From contig NZ_BONX01000045.1 in NCBI RefSeq assembly GCF_016862935.1, positions 124,001 through 188,000 of the forward strand: a stretch of 64,000 nucleotides of DNA. Direction: 5' to 3'. The DNA is from Plantactinospora mayteni (lineage in GTDB: Bacteria > Actinomycetota > Actinomycetes > Mycobacteriales > Micromonosporaceae). The notes beneath the pieces are model-generated. The model was not told where the DNA came from. It saw only the letters and a list, made by a program, of their open reading frames with translations, and did not search any database. Positions 51,930 to 60,898 of this stretch are shown piece after piece. Numbering within the stretch: position 1 is the first letter of the stretch; every line of letters begins with the position of its first letter. The position numbers and the translations under genes were made by a program.

Positions 51930-53107
51930 CAGCCCGCTCCCTCCCGAGGCCGCTGGTTGAATCTGCGCCCCGTCAGTTCCGACGCGATCCTGACCCGCTG
52001 GATGGCTGGTGTCCCGCCCGCGATCGCCCAGCCGTGCGCGTCACGGTGCAGCCGCTCGATGCCGTACTCCTCGCTGTAGCCGTTGCCACCGTGCAGTTGC
52101 ATCGACCAGTCCGAGACCTGCTTGCCCATCTCGTTGGCGAAGCACTTGGCCAGCGACACCTCGTAGGATGCCGGCAGCTCCGAGCCGGCGTTGAGCGCCG
52201 CGCGCTGGATGAGCAGCCGGGCCGCCTCGACCTGGGTCGCCATCGACGCGAGGGTCATCTGCACGTTCTGGAAGTCGATCAGCGGCCGGCCGAACTGCTC
52301 CCGCTCCTGGACGTACGCGACGGCCCGGTCCAGACTGGCCTGCCCGATAGCCAGGCTCATCGTCGCGTTGCCGAGCCGCTCGATCGAGAACACGCCGAAA
52401 AGGCGACGGAAGCCGCCCGGCGCGATCACAAGGTTCTCGGCGGGTACCCGCACCTCGTCGAAGTACAGGTCGGCGCTCGGGATGCCCCGGAATCCCATCA
52501 GCCGCTCGGGAGCACCGGTCGAGAAGCCCGGGGTGTCGGCCGGCACGATGATCGCACCGATGCCCTTCGCGCCCGGCTCGTCGGTCAGGCGGCAGTACAC
52601 CAGGTAATGGTCGGCGTGCCCGCCGTTCGAGATCCACCGCTTGGCGCCGGTGATCACGAACTCGTCCCCCTCGCGGCGCGCCATGGTGCGGATGTCGGTC
52701 GCCGCCGAACCGGCGTCCGGCTCGGAGATGCCGATCGCCATGGTCACCTCGCCACGGGTGACCGCCGGGATGTACCGCCGCCTCTGCTCCTCGGTGCCGA
52801 AGAACTGGATCACGCGGATCGGGCCGACGTTGGCCTCGAAGACCTGGAATGCCGCCGGGCGGCACTCCTTTGCCAGCTCCTCTATCACGATCAGCGCGTC
52901 GTAGAGGGTGCCGCCTTGACCGCCGTACTCCTCGGGAAAGACGATGCCGAGGAAGCCCAGCTCGGCCAGCCGCTTTACCTCGATGTCGGGAAGTGCGGTG
53001 CGATGCAGGTCCCATTCAGCGGCGTGCGGGGCGTAGACCTCACGGGCGACCTGGGCCGCCAGCTCACGCAGCTGGACTTGTTCTGGGGTCGGTTGGAAGC
53101 CCGTCAC
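51929..53107 (-). CDS. Acyl-CoA dehydrogenase
   Basis: A 392-residue ACAD family protein with AIGISEPDAGSAATD, GAKRWISNG and MQLHGGNGYSEEYGIERL. The loop that carries the catalytic Glu in short-chain ACADs reads AGGTPAIQ here, so the base must lie elsewhere or in the partner subunit. I chose GTG 53107, which has GGAAGGG upstream; longer frames run through the AT-rich promoter patch and are not credible. It leads a seven-gene unit to the thiolase at 46353 and is coupled (TGATG) to the next dehydrogenase. Confidence 0.9.
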   Translation of the reverse strand: MTGFQPTPEQVQLRELAAQVAREVYAPHAAEWDLHRTALPDIEVKRLAELGFLGIVFPEEYGGQGGTLYDALIVIEELAKECRPAAFQVFEANVGPIRVIQFFGTEEQRRRYIPAVTRGEVTMAIGISEPDAGSAATDIRTMARREGDEFVITGAKRWISNGGHADHYLVYCRLTDEPGAKGIGAIIVPADTPGFSTGAPERLMGFRGIPSADLYFDEVRVPAENLVIAPGGFRRLFGVFSIERLGNATMSLAIGQASLDRAVAYVQEREQFGRPLIDFQNVQMTLASMATQVEAARLLIQRAALNAGSELPASYEVSLAKCFANEMGKQVSDWSMQLHGGNGYSEEYGIERLHRDAHGWAIAGGTPAIQRVRIASELTGRRFNQRPREGAG

Positions 53108-53152
53108 GTGGGACCCTTCCGGGAAGGTCGAGTGAGCTGGGGTCCGCTCACC

Positions 53153-53170
53153 GTGGATGATAACTATGAT
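53153..53170 (+). promoter_or_regulatory. Island motif, copy D (between divergent dehydrogenase and SDR units)
   Basis: Reads GTGGATGATAACTATGAT on the plus strand, in the only AT-rich patch of the 133-bp divergent gap. ATGATAACTATGAT is nearly palindromic. It could serve both promoters. Confidence 0.55.
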
Positions 53171-53240
53171 CACCATACTGATAGATTGGCGCCGCAGCGT
53201 CAAGTAACTTCCCGCAACTACAGTGACCAGGAGCCGCAGC

Positions 53241-54002
53241 ATGACCACCTCCCCGCCGCACTTCGACCTGTCCGGAAAGATCGCCGTGGTCACCGGAGGT
53301 AGTCGCGGGCTGGGCCGCGCGATGACCTGGGGATTCGCCCGCGCGGGTGCCGACGTGGTGATCGCCAGCCGCAACGGCGCCTCCTGCGAGGAACTGGCGG
53401 CGGAGGTCGCCGGGGAGACCGGGCGTCGGGCGATCGGCATCGGCGCGCACGTCGGCCGCTGGGACGCGCTGGACGGCTTCGTCGACCAGGTGTACGACGA
53501 ACTCGGCCGCATCGACGTGTTCGTGAACAACGCCGGCATGTCCCCGCGCTACGACCGGGTCGTGGACGTCTCGGAGGCCCTGTTCGACAAGGTCGTCGAC
53601 GTCAACCTCAAGGGCCCGTTCCGGCTCACGGCGCTGGTCGGCAGCCGAATGGCCGAGGGCGAAGGCGGCTCGATCATCAACATCTCCAGTGCCGGCGCGG
53701 TCCACCCCAGGCCACACATCCTCCCCTACGCGGCGGCCAAGGCCGGCCTGAACGCGCTCACCGTCGGCTTCGCGCACACCTTCGGCCCCGGGGTGCGGGT
53801 CAACGCGATCATGGCCGGCACCTTCCTCACCGACGTCAGCAAAGCCTGGGACATGGACGCGTTCGCCAGGCGTGCGGAGACCTTCGCCCTCCGGCGCGGC
53901 GGGGAGCCCGAGGAGATCGTGGGTGCCGCGCTGTATCTGGCCAGCGACCTGTCCAGCTACACCACCGGTTCGGTCATCACGGTCGACGGCGGGCAGCCAT
54001 AA
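53241..54002 (+). CDS. SDR family oxidoreductase
   Basis: A 253-residue SDR with TGGSRGLG (17-24), ASRN after the second strand (an Arg that favours NADP), NNAG, NISSAGA and active site YAAAK, ending in SYTTGSVITVDGG. ATG 53241 has AGGAG seven bases upstream. It is a single-gene plus-strand unit between two minus-strand operons and ends only 3 bp from the CoA transferase stop. It probably reduces or oxidises a ketone/alcohol of the pathway. Confidence 0.9.
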   Translation: MTTSPPHFDLSGKIAVVTGGSRGLGRAMTWGFARAGADVVIASRNGASCEELAAEVAGETGRRAIGIGAHVGRWDALDGFVDQVYDELGRIDVFVNNAGMSPRYDRVVDVSEALFDKVVDVNLKGPFRLTALVGSRMAEGEGGSIINISSAGAVHPRPHILPYAAAKAGLNALTVGFAHTFGPGVRVNAIMAGTFLTDVSKAWDMDAFARRAETFALRRGGEPEEIVGAALYLASDLSSYTTGSVITVDGGQP

Positions 54003-54005
54003 CGG

Positions 54006-55205
54006 TCAGGCCAGCTTGACGGTCCCCGCGACGACGAGGGCGTTCAGCGCATCGGAGTCGAGTTTAAGCAGCTCACCGAGCACCTCACCGGTGTGCTCGC
54101 CGATCGACGGCACCCCGTCGTACGCGGGTCCGTCGTAGCTTTTCACGTGGAGCACCGGTCCGGGCATGAGTACTTTGCCGAGCGCTTCGCTGCCGGTGAG
54201 CTCCACCAGCGTCCGGTCCAGGTAGTGCGGGTCCAGCACGATGTCGCTGGCGTCGTTGACCTGCGAGCAGACCACCTCGAACCTGCCCAGCACATCGAGG
54301 ACCTCCGCGCGGGTCCGCTCGGCGACCCAGTCCTTGACGATCTCCTGGAGTTCGTCGTTGTGCCGCATCCGGACCTCGTTGGTCGCGTAGCGGGGGTCGT
54401 CGATCATCTCCGGCCGGCCCATCGCCGCGAAGAGCCGCTTGGCAATCCCCTGGTTCGACGCGGCGATCGACAGCCACCTGCCGTCGGCGGCCTCGTACAC
54501 CCCGCGCGGTGACGCCGAGCCGGTGCCGTTGCCGACCCGCCCCTGCACGAAGCCGGTGCCGGTGTAGTTGAGGATCATGTCGCCGACGATGAACATCAGC
54601 GGCTCGTAGAGTGCGACGTCCACGTGGTCGCCCTGGCCGGTGCGCTCGCGCCGGTACAGCGACATCGCGGTCCCCATCGCGGCGGAGATGCCGGCGATGG
54701 AGTCGGCGAAGCCGAACGGCGGAGAGGTGGGCGGTGTCTCGGGCCATCCGTTGATGTACGCGAAGCCGCTGCCGGTCTCGGCGACCGTGCCGAAGCCCGG
54801 ACGCGCGCGGTACGGGCCGGTCTGGCCGAACCCGCTGACGCTGGTGAGCACCAGGCCGGGGTTGTCGGCGGAGAGTGTTTCGTAGCCGATTCCCCACTCG
54901 GCCATCCGGCCCGGCCGGAACGACTCGATGACGACGTCGACCTGTGCCGCGAGCCGGCGGACCAGATCACGCCCCTCGGTGGTACGCAGGTCTATCGCCA
55001 CCGAGCGCTTGCCGGAGTTGATCCGGGCGAAGCCCATGGACTGGCCGTTCTTCATCGGGGTCCACTGCCGGGCGTAGTCGCCCGCCACGGGGTCCTCGAC
55101 CTTGATCACCTCCGCGCCGAAGTCGCGGAGCATCCGGCCACAGGTCGGCGCGGCGTACATCGAGCCGAGTTCGAGCACGCGAACGCCCGCGAGCGGCCCG
55201 GACAT
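54006..55205 (-). CDS. CaiB/BaiF CoA transferase (type III)
   Basis: A 399-residue type III CoA transferase: RVLELGSMYAAPTCGRML start, FGAEVIKVEDP, KRSVAIDLRT, and the catalytic Asp in FADSIAG at about 170. It moves CoA between acids through a covalent aspartyl-CoA intermediate. ATG 55205 overlaps the aldehyde dehydrogenase stop by one base. It is the last gene of an eight-gene unit, suggesting that CoA is recycled from a product thioester onto the incoming acid. Confidence 0.92.
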   Translation of the reverse strand: MSGPLAGVRVLELGSMYAAPTCGRMLRDFGAEVIKVEDPVAGDYARQWTPMKNGQSMGFARINSGKRSVAIDLRTTEGRDLVRRLAAQVDVVIESFRPGRMAEWGIGYETLSADNPGLVLTSVSGFGQTGPYRARPGFGTVAETGSGFAYINGWPETPPTSPPFGFADSIAGISAAMGTAMSLYRRERTGQGDHVDVALYEPLMFIVGDMILNYTGTGFVQGRVGNGTGSASPRGVYEAADGRWLSIAASNQGIAKRLFAAMGRPEMIDDPRYATNEVRMRHNDELQEIVKDWVAERTRAEVLDVLGRFEVVCSQVNDASDIVLDPHYLDRTLVELTGSEALGKVLMPGPVLHVKSYDGPAYDGVPSIGEHTGEVLGELLKLDSDALNALVVAGTVKLA

Positions 55206-56689
55206 CAGACCCTCCACTGGATGTGCTTGACCTCGAGGTACTCCTTCATGCCCCACTCGCCCAGCTCACGCCCGACACCGGAGCGCCCGTAGCCGCCGAA
55301 CGGGGCGTCCGGACGCATCCCGCCGCCGCCGTTGATCCAGACCGTGCCGGCCCGGACCTGCTCGGCCACCCGCCGCGCCTCGACCGGGTCGTCGCACCAG
55401 ACGTTGGCCGCGAGCCCGTACGCCGTGTCGTTCGCGAGCCGGATCGCCTCCTCGGTGTCCTTGAACGGCAGTACCACGGCGACCGGGCCGAAGATCTCCT
55501 CCTGGACCGCCCGGGCGTCGTGCGGCAGGTCACCGAGGAGTACCGGGTTGACGAAGTACCCCTTCTCCGGAAGCGGCCTGGTGACCTCGAGCAGCTTGGT
55601 GCCGCCGACCTGCACCGCCTCGTCGACGAAGCCGAGCACCCGAGCTTTGTGATCGGGCCGGATCATCGGGCCGACGTTCGTGGCCGGGTCCCAGGGGTCG
55701 CCGACGACCATCTGGTCGAACGCCGCCGCACCTGCCGCGAGGAACTGGTCGTACCTGCTCTCGTGCACGAGCAGCCGGGCCAGCGCGGCACAGCCCTGCC
55801 CGCCGTTGCGGGACCAGCGCAGGTGCATCTCGACGGCGATCTTGGTGACGTCGACGTCCGGCATCACGATGCTGGCCGACTTGCCGCCGAGTTCGAGGGT
55901 GACGCCGGCAAGGTTCTGCGCGGCCTGCTCCATGATCTTCGCTCCGACGCCGTCCGAGCCGGTGAAGGAGACCCGGTCGACGCCCCGGTGGGCGGACAAC
56001 TGCCGCCCGACGTCGGCACCGCCGATCAGCACGTTCATGACGCCGGCCGGCAGCCCGGCCTCCTGGATCAGCTCACCGAGCAGCAGGGTGGTCAGCGGGG
56101 TGCGCGGCGAGGGGAGCAGCACGACGGTGCAGCCGGCCGCGAGCGCGGCACCGAACTTGAAGATCGCCAGATTCAGCGGGTAGTTGTACCCGGTGATCGC
56201 GGCCACCACGCCGACGGGTTGGTGTACGACGTCGCTCTCCGTCGGGTGCGGCTTGTCGTAGCCACCCAGGTGGACGGTCCGGTCCACCTTCGCGGCCTCC
56301 GCCGCCCACCGCAGGTGCTCGTCGACGGCCATCTTGACCTGGAGGTACCGGGCGAGCGAGACCGGGGTGCCGACCTCGTTCACGATCGAGGGCAGCAGCC
56401 TGTCGGCGGCCTTCTCGAGTACGTCCGCGAAGCGGTGCAGGTGTGCTGAACGCTGCTCACCGGAGAGCGCGGCCCACGCCGGGAACGCCTCGCGGGCCGC
56501 GGCCACGGCGGCGTCGACCTGCGCGGCGGAGGCTCCGCCGACGGTCGCGATGACCTCCTCGGTGGCCGGATTCAGCACCTCCCAGGTCTCGCCCTCCGGG
56601 TCCCGCATCTCGCCACCGACGAGCAGCGTGCGGGTCGACGGGACCCAGTCCCGCATGGGGTGCTGTGCGGTGTCGGTGCTGGCGGTCAT
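55205..56689 (-). CDS. Aldehyde dehydrogenase
   Basis: A 494-residue ALDH with Asn169 (GYNYP), Glu266 (LELGGKS) and the catalytic Cys300 (GGQGCAA). The Lys of the KPS cofactor motif is Leu192 here (LLPSPRTPL), an unusual change at an NAD(P)-binding residue. It probably oxidises an aldehyde intermediate to its acid. The start at ATG 56689 overlaps the MaoC gene stop by 4 bp; the end couples to the CoA transferase. A CoA-acylating activity is less likely because the typical motifs are absent. Confidence 0.92.
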   Translation of the reverse strand: MTASTDTAQHPMRDWVPSTRTLLVGGEMRDPEGETWEVLNPATEEVIATVGGASAAQVDAAVAAAREAFPAWAALSGEQRSAHLHRFADVLEKAADRLLPSIVNEVGTPVSLARYLQVKMAVDEHLRWAAEAAKVDRTVHLGGYDKPHPTESDVVHQPVGVVAAITGYNYPLNLAIFKFGAALAAGCTVVLLPSPRTPLTTLLLGELIQEAGLPAGVMNVLIGGADVGRQLSAHRGVDRVSFTGSDGVGAKIMEQAAQNLAGVTLELGGKSASIVMPDVDVTKIAVEMHLRWSRNGGQGCAALARLLVHESRYDQFLAAGAAAFDQMVVGDPWDPATNVGPMIRPDHKARVLGFVDEAVQVGGTKLLEVTRPLPEKGYFVNPVLLGDLPHDARAVQEEIFGPVAVVLPFKDTEEAIRLANDTAYGLAANVWCDDPVEARRVAEQVRAGTVWINGGGGMRPDAPFGGYGRSGVGRELGEWGMKEYLEVKHIQWRV

Positions 56690-57159
56690 GATTCGGCTCC
56701 GTTCGCGGGTCGTTTCGCCATCAGGCCAACCCGGGTCATCTCGACGACCACCTGGTCACGCTGGTTCAACCCGATGTGCTCGAACCAGACGATCCCGGAG
56801 TCGGTACGGCTGCGGGACTCGCGCTTGTCGAGGATGGTGGTCTCGCCGCGCAGGGTGTCCCCGTGGAACACAGGGTTGGGAAACTTGATCTTGTCGTAGC
56901 CGAGGTTGCCCAGGGTGGTGCCCATGGTCAGCTCCGGCACGTGGAAGGCGCCGATCAGCGCCACCGTGAAGAGGCTGTTCAGGATTCGCTGGCCGTGCAC
57001 CGTGCTCTTGCTGAACTCCTCGTCGAGGTGCAGCGGCTGCACGTTCATGGTCAGCGAGGTGAACAGCACGTTGTCCATCTCGGTGACGGTCCGGGTGAGG
57101 CCGTGCCTGTAGTGTGCGCCGACCTCGAACTCCTCGAAGTAGAGACCTCGCATCGTCAT
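56686..57159 (-). CDS. MaoC family dehydratase
   Basis: A 157-residue hotdog-fold protein with the hydratase-2 motif QPLHLDEEFSKSTVHGQRI, in which Asp and His are catalytic. It hydrates an enoyl-CoA or dehydrates a hydroxyacyl-CoA, as in mesaconyl-CoA hydratases, which often lie beside CitE-like lyases as here. ATG 57159 overlaps the lyase stop by 4 bp (a second ATG at 57153 is possible). The length fits a single-domain member. Confidence 0.9.
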   Translation of the reverse strand: MTMRGLYFEEFEVGAHYRHGLTRTVTEMDNVLFTSLTMNVQPLHLDEEFSKSTVHGQRILNSLFTVALIGAFHVPELTMGTTLGNLGYDKIKFPNPVFHGDTLRGETTILDKRESRSRTDSGIVWFEHIGLNQRDQVVVEMTRVGLMAKRPANGAES

Positions 57160-58058
57160 CGGCCTTCTCCTGTCCGCTCGTCACCGTTGACCAGCGCTGC
57201 ACGGTCGAGCCACTCGACCGCCTTGTCGTAGTGCGCCCGGTCGATGTGCAGGCCCCGGTAGCGCAGCGCACCCCTACCCTCCGCGGCGGCAGCCTCGTAC
57301 GCCTCGACCATGCCCTGGTAGAACGCGATGTCGTCCGCCGACGGCGTGAACACGTCGTTCACCGTCGCCACGTGCGAGGGATGGATGGCGACCATCCCGC
57401 GGAAGCCGAGCTGCCGGCCGCGCAGCGCGAACTCCCGGAGCCCGTCGAGGTTCGCCAGGTCCTCCCAGAGGCCGGTCAGCGCGTGGATGCCCGCCTCGCG
57501 GCACGCGAGCAGGACTCGGCTGCGGAGGTAGAGCGTCTCCAGCCCTTCCGGGGTCCACTCGTAGCCGACCGCCCGCGCGATGTCGGCGTGCTCGGCGCTC
57601 GGGCCGATCATCGCGCCGACCCGTGGCGAGGCGAGCGCGATCTCCCGGCAGTTCTGTACCGCCGGCACGGTCTCGACCGGCACGACGTACTCCAGGCCCC
57701 CGACGCCGTTGCGTGCCTCGAAGTGGTCGAGCAGCGCGTCGTACCGGAGTACGTCGGTGGCCTTCTCGATCTTCGGCGTGAACACCCCGTCCAGGCCCGG
57801 TACGACGACCGCCTCGAGGTCGGCGCCGGTCAGCCTGGTGGCGAGCGGGTTCACCCGCACCAGCAGGCCCACCCGGTCGTCGGTCTGGCGGACCCGGGAG
57901 ATCGACTCGGCGACGACGGCGCGAGCGGCCTCCTTCTCCCCGTCGGGCACCGAGTCCTCCAGATCGAGGACGAGGCAGTCGGCTCCGGCGGCGATCGCCT
58001 TCTCGACCCAGGCCGGGCGGTGGCCGGGGACGAAGAGGACCGAGCGGTACGGCTTCAT
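57156..58058 (-). CDS. CitE-like CoA ester lyase (HpcH/HpaI family)
   Basis: A 300-residue TIM-barrel lyase: RSVLFVPGHRP, LVLDLEDSVPDGEK (metal-binding Asp/Glu), VRVNPLAT and MIGPSAEHADI. The family includes citryl-CoA, malyl-CoA and beta-methylmalyl-CoA lyases. Together with the MaoC hydratase it could hydrate a mesaconyl-like CoA and split it to a keto acid and a short acyl-CoA. ATG 58058 overlaps the dehydrogenase stop by one base. Confidence 0.9.
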   Translation of the reverse strand: MKPYRSVLFVPGHRPAWVEKAIAAGADCLVLDLEDSVPDGEKEAARAVVAESISRVRQTDDRVGLLVRVNPLATRLTGADLEAVVVPGLDGVFTPKIEKATDVLRYDALLDHFEARNGVGGLEYVVPVETVPAVQNCREIALASPRVGAMIGPSAEHADIARAVGYEWTPEGLETLYLRSRVLLACREAGIHALTGLWEDLANLDGLREFALRGRQLGFRGMVAIHPSHVATVNDVFTPSADDIAFYQGMVEAYEAAAAEGRGALRYRGLHIDRAHYDKAVEWLDRAALVNGDERTGEGR

Positions 58059-59224
58059 CAGTAGCTCCGGGGCAGTCCGAGCACGTGCTCGGCGACGTAG
58101 TTGAGAACCATCTCCTGGCTGATCGGGGCGATCCGCATCAGCCGGGCCTCGCGGAAGTAGCGCTCGACGTGGAACTCCTTGCCGTACCCGAAGCCGCCGT
58201 GCACCTGGAGCGCGACGTCGGCGGCATAGAAGCCCGCCTCGGCGCAGAGCCACTTGGCGTAGTTCGCCTCGGCGCCGCACGGCAGGCCCTGGTCGACCAT
58301 CCAGGTCGCCTTCTGCAACACCGCCTCGGCAGCCTCGATCCGGATCTTGGCCTCGGCGAGCTGGAACGCGATGCCCTGGTTCTTGCCGATCGGCCGACCG
58401 AACACCTCACGTTCGTTGGCGTACTGGACACCCCGGCGCAGCGCCGCCCTGCCCAGCCCGAGCGCCGCGTTGGCCGAGATCACGCGCTCGGCGTTCAGCC
58501 CGCCGAGGATCGCGCGGAAGCCCTTGCCGACCTCGCCCACGACGTCCTCGTCCGCCACGAAGAGCTCGTCGATGAAGAGTTCGTTGGTGTCGACCGCGTT
58601 GCGGCCCATCTTGGGGATCGGCCGGATCTGGACCCTGTCCCGGTCCATCTCGGCGAACATCAGCGTCATCCCGTCGGAGCGCTTGCCGTTCGGGTCGCGC
58701 GGGCTGGTACGGCAGAGCAGGAGCATCCGCTCCGCCTCCAGCGCCTTGGTGATCCACACCTTCTTGCCCGACACCAGCCAGCCGCCGTCGACCTTCCGGG
58801 CGAAGGTCGAGATGTTGGTGGTGTCGGTGCCGGCATCCGGCTCGGTGACCGCGAACGCGGTGTGCAGGTCTCCGGTGACCACGCGCGGCAGGAACCGCTT
58901 CTTCAGCTCCGCACTGCCGTGCTGGATGATCGGCTCGAAGCCGAAGATGCCGATGTGCACGGCGCTGCACCCGCCCATGCCCGCGCCGGAAGCCGAGATC
59001 TCCTGCTCCACGATCGCGGCCTCGGTCACGCCGAGCCCACCGCCGCCGTACTCCTCGGGGACGGTCAGTCCGAGCCAGCCCGCCTCGGCGATGGCGTGGT
59101 AGAACGTCCACGGGAACTCGTGGTTGGTGTCGTGCTCCATCCAGTACTCGTCCGGGAACTTCCGGCACAGCGCGCGCACCGCCTGCCGGATGTCCTCGTG
59201 GATCGGGTCGGGGGTGTAGTCCAC
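58058..59224 (-). CDS. Acyl-CoA dehydrogenase
   Basis: A 388-residue ACAD: AVTEPDAGTDTTN, GKKVWITKAL, QVHGGFGYGKEFHVERYFR, and an ending RIAPISQEMVLNYVAEHVLG in place of the YEGT loop, typical of a distinct actinobacterial ACAD group. It oxidises an acyl-CoA with EtfAB as acceptor. It starts 3 bp after the CoA ligase stop and couples to the lyase. The unit ligase-dehydrogenase-lyase-hydratase reads like a short activation and beta-oxidation route. Confidence 0.92.
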   Translation of the reverse strand: MDYTPDPIHEDIRQAVRALCRKFPDEYWMEHDTNHEFPWTFYHAIAEAGWLGLTVPEEYGGGGLGVTEAAIVEQEISASGAGMGGCSAVHIGIFGFEPIIQHGSAELKKRFLPRVVTGDLHTAFAVTEPDAGTDTTNISTFARKVDGGWLVSGKKVWITKALEAERMLLLCRTSPRDPNGKRSDGMTLMFAEMDRDRVQIRPIPKMGRNAVDTNELFIDELFVADEDVVGEVGKGFRAILGGLNAERVISANAALGLGRAALRRGVQYANEREVFGRPIGKNQGIAFQLAEAKIRIEAAEAVLQKATWMVDQGLPCGAEANYAKWLCAEAGFYAADVALQVHGGFGYGKEFHVERYFREARLMRIAPISQEMVLNYVAEHVLGLPRSY

Positions 59225-59227
59225 GTC

Positions 59228-60898
59228 TCAGCCTTCCTTCAGCGCCGAGAGCGCGGTCCGGTCGAAGGTGTCGGTGGTGATGCCGGCCTCGCGGAGCGCG
59301 GCCTTGCGCACCTTCTCCGACGGCGTCTTCGGCAGAGCGTCCACGATCCGCAGAAACCGTGGGATGGCGAACGCGGGGATCTTTCCCCTGCACCAGGAGA
59401 GCAGTGCCTGGGGGTCCACCGGCTCGGCGGTGACGACGACGGCGAGCACCTCGTCCTCGCCGGCTTCCACCTCCGCCGGTACGCCGACGACGGCACACTC
59501 GGTCACCGACGGGTGTTGCAGGAACGCCTGCTCGACCTCGTAGGAGCTGATGTTCTCCCCACGGCGACGCAGCGCGTCCTTGTACCGGTCGACGAAGTAA
59601 TACCAGCCGTCCTCGTCCCTGCGCAGCGCGTCACCGGTGTGGAACCACAGGTTGCGCCACGCCTCGAGCGTCTTCTCCGGCATGTTGTAGTAGCCGTTGC
59701 TGCACGTCCACGGCTGCACCGGACGCACCACCAGCTCGCCGATCTCCCCGACCGGGACCTCGCGGTCGGTCTCCGGGTCCACCAGCCGGATGTCGAACCA
59801 GTCCGCGGCCTGCAACCCCGCCGCGCCCGGGGGCCGCGGCACGCCATACGGCGAGAGGATCGGCGCGCACGTCTCGGTCAGGCCGAAGGCGTCCACGAAT
59901 GCCTCGATGCCGTAGCGCTGCTGGAACTGCTTGACGATCGTGCTCGCCGTCGGTGCCGCGTACACGCAGCGGAGCTTGTTGTCCCGGTCGTTCTCCCGGG
60001 GCTCCTGCTTCCAGGCGAAGTCCATCATCACGCCGACGAAGTTGGTCACCGTGACGCCGGAGTCGCGGACGTGGTCGATCCACCGGCTGGCGCTGAACTT
60101 CGCGCGGACGACCGCCCGGCCGCCCGCCACGATCACCGGATAGACGGCCATGAACTGCGCGTTGCCGTGGAACAGCGGCGTGGTGGTCAGGTAGACGTCC
60201 TCCGCCGTGAGCCGGGTCAGGCAGACCACCTCCTGCCCGAAGAAGTAGAGCTGGGAGTGCGGCATCGCGACCCCCTTGGACGGGCCGGTCGTGCCGGAGG
60301 TGTAGAAGATCGCGCCGAGGTCCTGCGGCTTCGGGGTGGGCAGCTCGACCTTCGCGCCGCTCTCGAGCTCCTCCCACGCCGCGGCCTGGAAGCCGGTCTC
60401 GGTGAGCAGGGAGATCGCCTTGTCCCTGATGCCGACGCCGGTGTCCCTGATCCAGAACTTCTCGATGCCCCGGACGTGCTCGGCGATCGCCACCCACCGC
60501 TCGACGAAGGCGTCGTCGATGACGGCGTACCGGGCCTGTGCGATGTCGAGCTGGTGGCGGAGGAACTCGCCCTCGTAGTTGGTGTTGATCGGCACCTCGA
60601 CGAGGCCGCCGACCGCCGTACCCCACCAGGTGCGGACGAGCTGCGAGGAGTTCAGGTTCATGATGACGACCCGGTCGCCCTGGGCCGCTCCGCTGCGGTA
60701 GAGCGTGCTGGCCACGCGCTCGGCGCTCTCCAGTGCTTGCGCGTAGGTCCAGGTCGCGTCCTCCTCCGGCACGTCGAGGCAGACCGCATCCGGTCGCTGC
60801 GCGGCATGGTGCCGGAGCACGTGGTCGAAGGTCCACGTCTCCGGGTCCGGGAAGGTCGGCACCAGGTCCCGGTAGACCATCGGCCTCGGCTGGCTCAT
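59228..60898 (-). CDS. Acyl-CoA synthetase (CaiC-like)
   Basis: A 556-residue adenylate-forming ligase: YTSGTTGPSKG (P-loop), FGLTETCAP, HTGDALRRDEDG, the hinge YKDALRRRGENISSYEVEQ and C-terminal lysine in KTPSEKVRK, resembling crotonobetaine/carnitine-CoA ligases. It activates a carboxylic acid with ATP and CoA. I chose ATG 60898, overlapping the luciferase-like stop by 4 bp. The island has two such ligases, suggesting two acids or two stages of breakdown. Confidence 0.92.
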   Translation of the reverse strand: MSQPRPMVYRDLVPTFPDPETWTFDHVLRHHAAQRPDAVCLDVPEEDATWTYAQALESAERVASTLYRSGAAQGDRVVIMNLNSSQLVRTWWGTAVGGLVEVPINTNYEGEFLRHQLDIAQARYAVIDDAFVERWVAIAEHVRGIEKFWIRDTGVGIRDKAISLLTETGFQAAAWEELESGAKVELPTPKPQDLGAIFYTSGTTGPSKGVAMPHSQLYFFGQEVVCLTRLTAEDVYLTTTPLFHGNAQFMAVYPVIVAGGRAVVRAKFSASRWIDHVRDSGVTVTNFVGVMMDFAWKQEPRENDRDNKLRCVYAAPTASTIVKQFQQRYGIEAFVDAFGLTETCAPILSPYGVPRPPGAAGLQAADWFDIRLVDPETDREVPVGEIGELVVRPVQPWTCSNGYYNMPEKTLEAWRNLWFHTGDALRRDEDGWYYFVDRYKDALRRRGENISSYEVEQAFLQHPSVTECAVVGVPAEVEAGEDEVLAVVVTAEPVDPQALLSWCRGKIPAFAIPRFLRIVDALPKTPSEKVRKAALREAGITTDTFDRTALSALKEG

